64,000 bases of DNA, taken from NCBI GenBank assembly GCA_035048815.1, contig JAUCBN010000005.1:18564517-18628516 (forward strand), written 5' to 3'. Source of the stretch: Abelmoschus esculentus (Eukaryota; Streptophyta; Magnoliopsida; Malvales; Malvaceae). The notes beneath the pieces were generated by a model, which saw only the letters and a program-made list of their open reading frames with translations, did no database searches and was not told where the DNA came from. Position numbers and translations under genes: made by a program. Shown here one piece after another: positions 60,501 to 64,000 of the stretch; position 1 is the stretch's first letter, and every line of letters starts with the position of its first letter.

Positions 60501-62311
60501 GTTTGGAATCCATAAATTATAATGGTTCTGGGTGCACTCCCTGTAAAAATTTAGACTCTCCTTCATGTACAAACTTCATGGTAAGAGCAGAGAAGTCCCA
60601 TTGGATTGGACCAAGAGTCAACAACCACTGTACTCCCAACACCATGTCACAATTCTTGAGGGGTAACAATAGGAAGTCAGTTACAAAAGTCGAGTTCCCA
60701 GTGATCCATTCCACCTCCCTACAACTCCCGATGGTTTCCAACCAGCCTCCATCAGCCACCAAAACCTTCAAATTGTCACTGTATTTCACTAGAAATGCCA
60801 ACCTTCTCGTTATTCCTGTATGCAGAAAATTATAGGTGCTCCTTGAATCAACAAGAGCTACCCACTCGTTACCTCCTAGCTTCACCTTTAACCTCATAGT
60901 CTTAAATCCAGAAATGCCTCACATTGCTTGAATAGAGAGCATCGGGCTATCACCCTTCCCCAATTCAGCCGCATCTCCATTTTCCTCCATACAGTCTAGG
61001 AATATCTCGGGTTCCCCTACCTCATCCTCCATACCTTCGACCATAATTTGGAAGAGCTGGGTTTTAGAACACTTGTGTCCAAGGCTAAATTTTTCTATGC
61101 ACCAAAAGCAAAGCCCTTTTTTTTCTCCTATCTTCAATTTTAGTAAGAGTCAAAGTCTTTCCGGTAGGCCTGGGACCAGCAAGAGACTGAGGTCGAGTTG
61201 GGCGTTGCTGATTGGGGGAAATATTCCTAGAATTGTATATTGTGTGTCCAGGAGTGGTATTCACCGCACTTTGCAACACTGATTGGGGTGATCGAGTGGG
61301 ACTTGTAGCATTGGATCGAGGAATAATAGAAGGTCGTCTATGTGGAACCGACCCAGGCGGTCGAGTAGATGGGAAGAAAATAAACTCTAATTGTTTAGCC
61401 ATATTGAAAGCAGAAATCAGAGAGCTGGGTTGTAATAACTTCAGAAATTGAGAGATTTCCAGGCGCAAATGATTCTTAAAAATACTAAGAACATAGTCAT
61501 CGGGTAATTGCACCAGATTTACCAACTGAACAAAATCTTTATAGAACTGTTCCACAGTGTCCGTTTGTCGGAGTGCCATCAATTCGGAGAAAGGGTCATC
61601 AAAGCCATCCGGTGCGAATCAATCGCGTAAAAGCTTCAAATAATGATCCCAAGTTATTTGAGTCAAACTCCCATTGTTCTTGATAATATACTGGTGCCAC
61701 TGAAGGGCCTTCCCTTCAAGGTGTAGCATCACAAGTTTGATCTTCGCTTCCTCTAGAACCCCTTTGGCTTTGAAGAATTGTTCCAATTTGGACAACCACC
61801 CTTTGAAATCGTGGCCGTCGAACTTAGGGCACATCAACCGGTAAGCAAAATTGGTGTTTTGGGTTGAAGCTTCCTTACGAGGGCTTGAAGTTTCTCGAAC
61901 TGGAAGGTCATCATCCACTAACACCGGTATCGTCTGGACCGGTGGTAAAGAAGTAGAAGGCTGAGTAGGTAGCACCAAAGATGGACCCAAACCCAAAATC
62001 CCTTGGGTTGGATGCGAAGAGCCTCCTACGCCAATGGTCACAGTAACGGTATCTGAAGTTTCTGGAACGGGAACCTTACCTAGAGTAATCTCAACAAATT
62101 TCTGAAGCTCAGCTAAAATCGATATCCGTAAATTCGCAATCTTAGTATCAAGTTTGATATTCAATCGTAAGATATCCGACCAGATTGTCGAAATCTCAGT
62201 TTGTAACTTAGTCGCCTCCGACTGCCAAGTAGCCTCAAGAGGATTTTCGGAAGCTACCGTCTGTGTCGCTAACGCCAACTGGGCCGCTTGGCTGCGAGTA
62301 ACCACCCCATC
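57556..62311 (-). mobile_element. Ty3/gypsy chromovirus gag-pol body (Reina-like), defective
   Basis: Domains appear in order on the minus strand: gag (62311 to about 61085), a CCHC-type knuckle (CFWCIEKFSLGHKC, about 61110), protease (ALVDSRST, about 60855), reverse transcriptase (60366-59533, with FLDDILVYS at about 59830), RNase H (VETDASATGVGAVL, about 59400), integrase (LVQECSVCQRNK, then the D-D-E motifs MDFIEG, CDRDQVF and DGQTERVN) and a C-terminal chromodomain-like end (57936-57586). Short LTRs and a chromodomain fit the Reina group. Defects include in-frame stops near 61619, 60919, 60517, 60367 and 59851, frame changes near 61100 (an A run), 59600 (a T run) and 57945, and the protease DSG altered to DSR. 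The 5' end is cut a few codons into gag at 62311. Confidence 0.9.
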
Positions 62312-62955
62312 GTAACTTCTATGATGGTTGTTGTCGACTTGACATTCAGTTTTGGGATGATCCAAAGGTAACTGATCTTAAACTTGAATCTTAGTTAGAG
62401 AACTTGGGTGAACCAGAAACATTCGATAAAATATATATGAGAGAAAGTGACATTCAATTTGGTAGAGACACAAGGTTAATAGATGTAGAAGTTGTTGAGA
62501 CAAAACCAGAAACGATGTTAACTGTTCCTAACCAAGGTATTGCAAATACAATCGGATTGGCTCTTGCCGAGAAGCACCTTGCTGCCATTAAGGAAAAAAA
62601 GGTTGTCAAAGACAAACCCACTCGAGTTATCTGTCCTGGTGTTGCAATAGATGAAATTGATCGAGTGGTTCATGAGGAGTCTCCTAATTTATTCACAGTT
62701 CCTTCTGTGGCTCAGCTAATCAAGACAAAACCTGCAACAGATTCAACAACAATTAAGTTCTCCCTACACCACATATTTAGAAAGGTCGGGTTGAGTCCTT
62801 CACTGGAGGATAAAAGGATTAGACACCAAACATGTCAATCGAAGCAGTTGAAGAGCAACATCAAATACACAAAAGAGCGTGGTGGAATTGAAATAGAATC
62901 AAGAGAAATAAATCGACTGTCGAATCACAAAATATGTTTACCACGTAATCCATAA
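62311..62955 (+). pseudogene. PTB-type RRM end fused to an unrecognised reading frame
   Basis: The frame from 62311 opens with RNFYDGCCRLDIQF, the last strand of a PTB-type RRM and the direct continuation of the part that stops at 56674. It runs on through WDDPKVTDLKLES, meets a TAG (62392-62394), then continues for 186 codons (IQFGRDTRLIDVEVVE, VVKDKPTRVICPGVAIDEID, SVAQLIKTKPATDSTTIK) to a TAA (62953-62955). An internal ATG lies at 62437. Beyond the RRM I recognise no domain; the text is charged and soluble in style. The same phase stays open after the TAA, so this and the next entry are probably one broken gene. Confidence 0.6.
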
Positions 62956-62964
62956 GGTGCAGGT

Positions 62965-64000
62965 ATGAACGTGATCAAGATGCACAATGATACTAGTATT
63001 ATGATTGATGTTGATGATTATTTATATCGATTTAGATTATTATTAATAGAGAATTGGGTGATTAAAAAGATTTGGGTTAGTCATGAGTTATATGTTTGTG
63101 AAAGGTTTGGTGAAAAATATCTTAAATTTGATGGCAGTTCAGAAAAAGTGTTGACCTGGGCAATTTGTATTCCATTGTGGGATGACCCTTATGAATTTAG
63201 ATTCTTACTAATGGATCTTAAGAAAGGGGTGTTGAATGGCACTGAGGACTATTTTAATTCAAAGGACGATTTTGGTGTTCAACAAAAAATAGAGATTAAA
63301 GCTCATGTTGATGGTGCTAATGATTTAACATTTTCCACAGTTAGGCAACAACATGCGATCATTATTGTCGATGATAGTGTTGGTAAAATATGGGATATGA
63401 ATAAGGTTGATCAAAGACTGATTTTCAATGGATGTTATCATAGAAATTTTTCTTTAATTCTTGAGGACAAGTATTCATTCAAGCATGGAAGTTTTGTTGT
63501 CACTAGACCACTGCCCATGTATATGTATAAAAAGATCAATAGGGAGTTCGCAGAGTTGTGGTTGCAACTGGTTTGGTTTGTTGATTGTTGGACAGAAATT
63601 CAGATTAAAATGCTAGAGATTTGTGAAAACTTTAATTTAGTGAGTAAGATACATGCCCTTGTCACATGCAATCACAAAAGTGATGTTCATTGGCTGGTTG
63701 GATGGGTTTTAGCACAACAATCACATTGTTTTGGCAGAACATTAGCTGTTATGAAGAAATTATCAAAGTTTTTGCTGGACACAGATTGGTCAATGTGGCT
63801 TGTTGAGCATTTACTTTTGGAACGAAGTTGGAACGTGGATGAAATCAACAGGGAGAGACATATTATTCCTTCCAAATTAGTTCGGTATTTTCAATTTGGA
63901 TCATTTTTTCAGTTCCTCTATAGTAAACAAATTAGAAAAGTATTTGATCCTAAAGGTATTGAACATGTCACCATCGATATAAAAACTACATTGTTTGTTG
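62965..64000 (+). CDS. Unrecognised long open frame, truncated by the window edge
   Basis: From the ATG at 62965 the frame stays open for 345 codons to the last base of the window, in AT-rich DNA where stops would be expected every 15-20 codons. It is in the same phase as the RRM-linked frame to its left, separated only by the TAA at 62953. The protein looks soluble and globular, rich in W, F, D and K: KIWVSHELYVCERFGEKYL, LTWAICIPLWDDPYEFRFL, HAIIIVDDSVGKIWDMNKVD, HWLVGWVLAQQSHCFGRTL. I recognise no family. It may be the C-terminal part of the RRM-containing gene, an ORF carried by a retroelement, or a separate gene. The stop is outside the window. Confidence 0.55.
   Translation, partial: MNVIKMHNDTSIMIDVDDYLYRFRLLLIENWVIKKIWVSHELYVCERFGEKYLKFDGSSEKVLTWAICIPLWDDPYEFRFLLMDLKKGVLNGTEDYFNSKDDFGVQQKIEIKAHVDGANDLTFSTVRQQHAIIIVDDSVGKIWDMNKVDQRLIFNGCYHRNFSLILEDKYSFKHGSFVVTRPLPMYMYKKINREFAELWLQLVWFVDCWTEIQIKMLEICENFNLVSKIHALVTCNHKSDVHWLVGWVLAQQSHCFGRTLAVMKKLSKFLLDTDWSMWLVEHLLLERSWNVDEINRERHIIPSKLVRYFQFGSFFQFLYSKQIRKVFDPKGIEHVTIDIKTTLFV

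Noticed and set aside
1..64000. CRISPR array, bacterial operon, ribosome-binding sites, rRNA or complete tRNA genes
   Set aside because: None is present; gene structure and repeats are those of a plant nuclear genome.

Overview
The window looks like nuclear DNA of a dicot plant. The genes have short GT-AG introns, the intergenic DNA is very AT-rich, and transposon remnants are dense. Many short words of the type tatcgatac and hAT-like elements built on cgggt or gagtcgagt repeats suggest a mallow-family (cotton/cacao-like) genome; that placement is an inference from repeat style only.

Five intact host genes are supported. From left to right they are: a nodulin-like major facilitator transporter (7434-9846, +, 3 exons, 594 aa); a secreted class III peroxidase close to PER55 (12578-11217, -, 3 exons, 325 aa); a large uncharacterised membrane protein with a glycosylated Ig-like ectodomain and a multi-pass C-terminal half (24177-19204, -, 13 exons, about 1140 aa); a vacuolar CLC anion/proton exchanger of the CLC-a/b type (37382-40550, +, 6 exons, 786 aa); and a single-exon LysM receptor pseudokinase, LYK2-like (43872-45920, +, 682 aa). 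They are independent transcription units and do not form a pathway. A broken PPR gene that still shows intron borders lies at about 26618-24975 (-).

The rest is mostly repeats. Elements with ends that can be defined include a hAT-type element at 4026-4557, long inverted-repeat elements at 17815-18277, 34813-35715, 46146-46782 and 48606-48807 (all with target duplications), and a decayed but complete Ty1-copia element at 28280-33550 with two LTRs and the duplication AATAA. From about 48.9 kb onward the elements are nested: a pair of 250-270 bp inverted arms lies 6 kb apart around a 2.2 kb LTR and more LTR-like sequence.

The most unusual part is 55.5-64.0 kb. A sequence encoding a PTB-type RRM, continuing into an unrecognised long reading frame that runs off the right edge, is split inside the RRM by a short-LTR Ty3/gypsy chromovirus. 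That retroelement is rearranged: its left end is an 881 bp palindrome of two head-to-head LTR-primer site-gag copies, its right end starts a few codons into gag, and it behaves like a circularly permuted copy joined to an inverted head.
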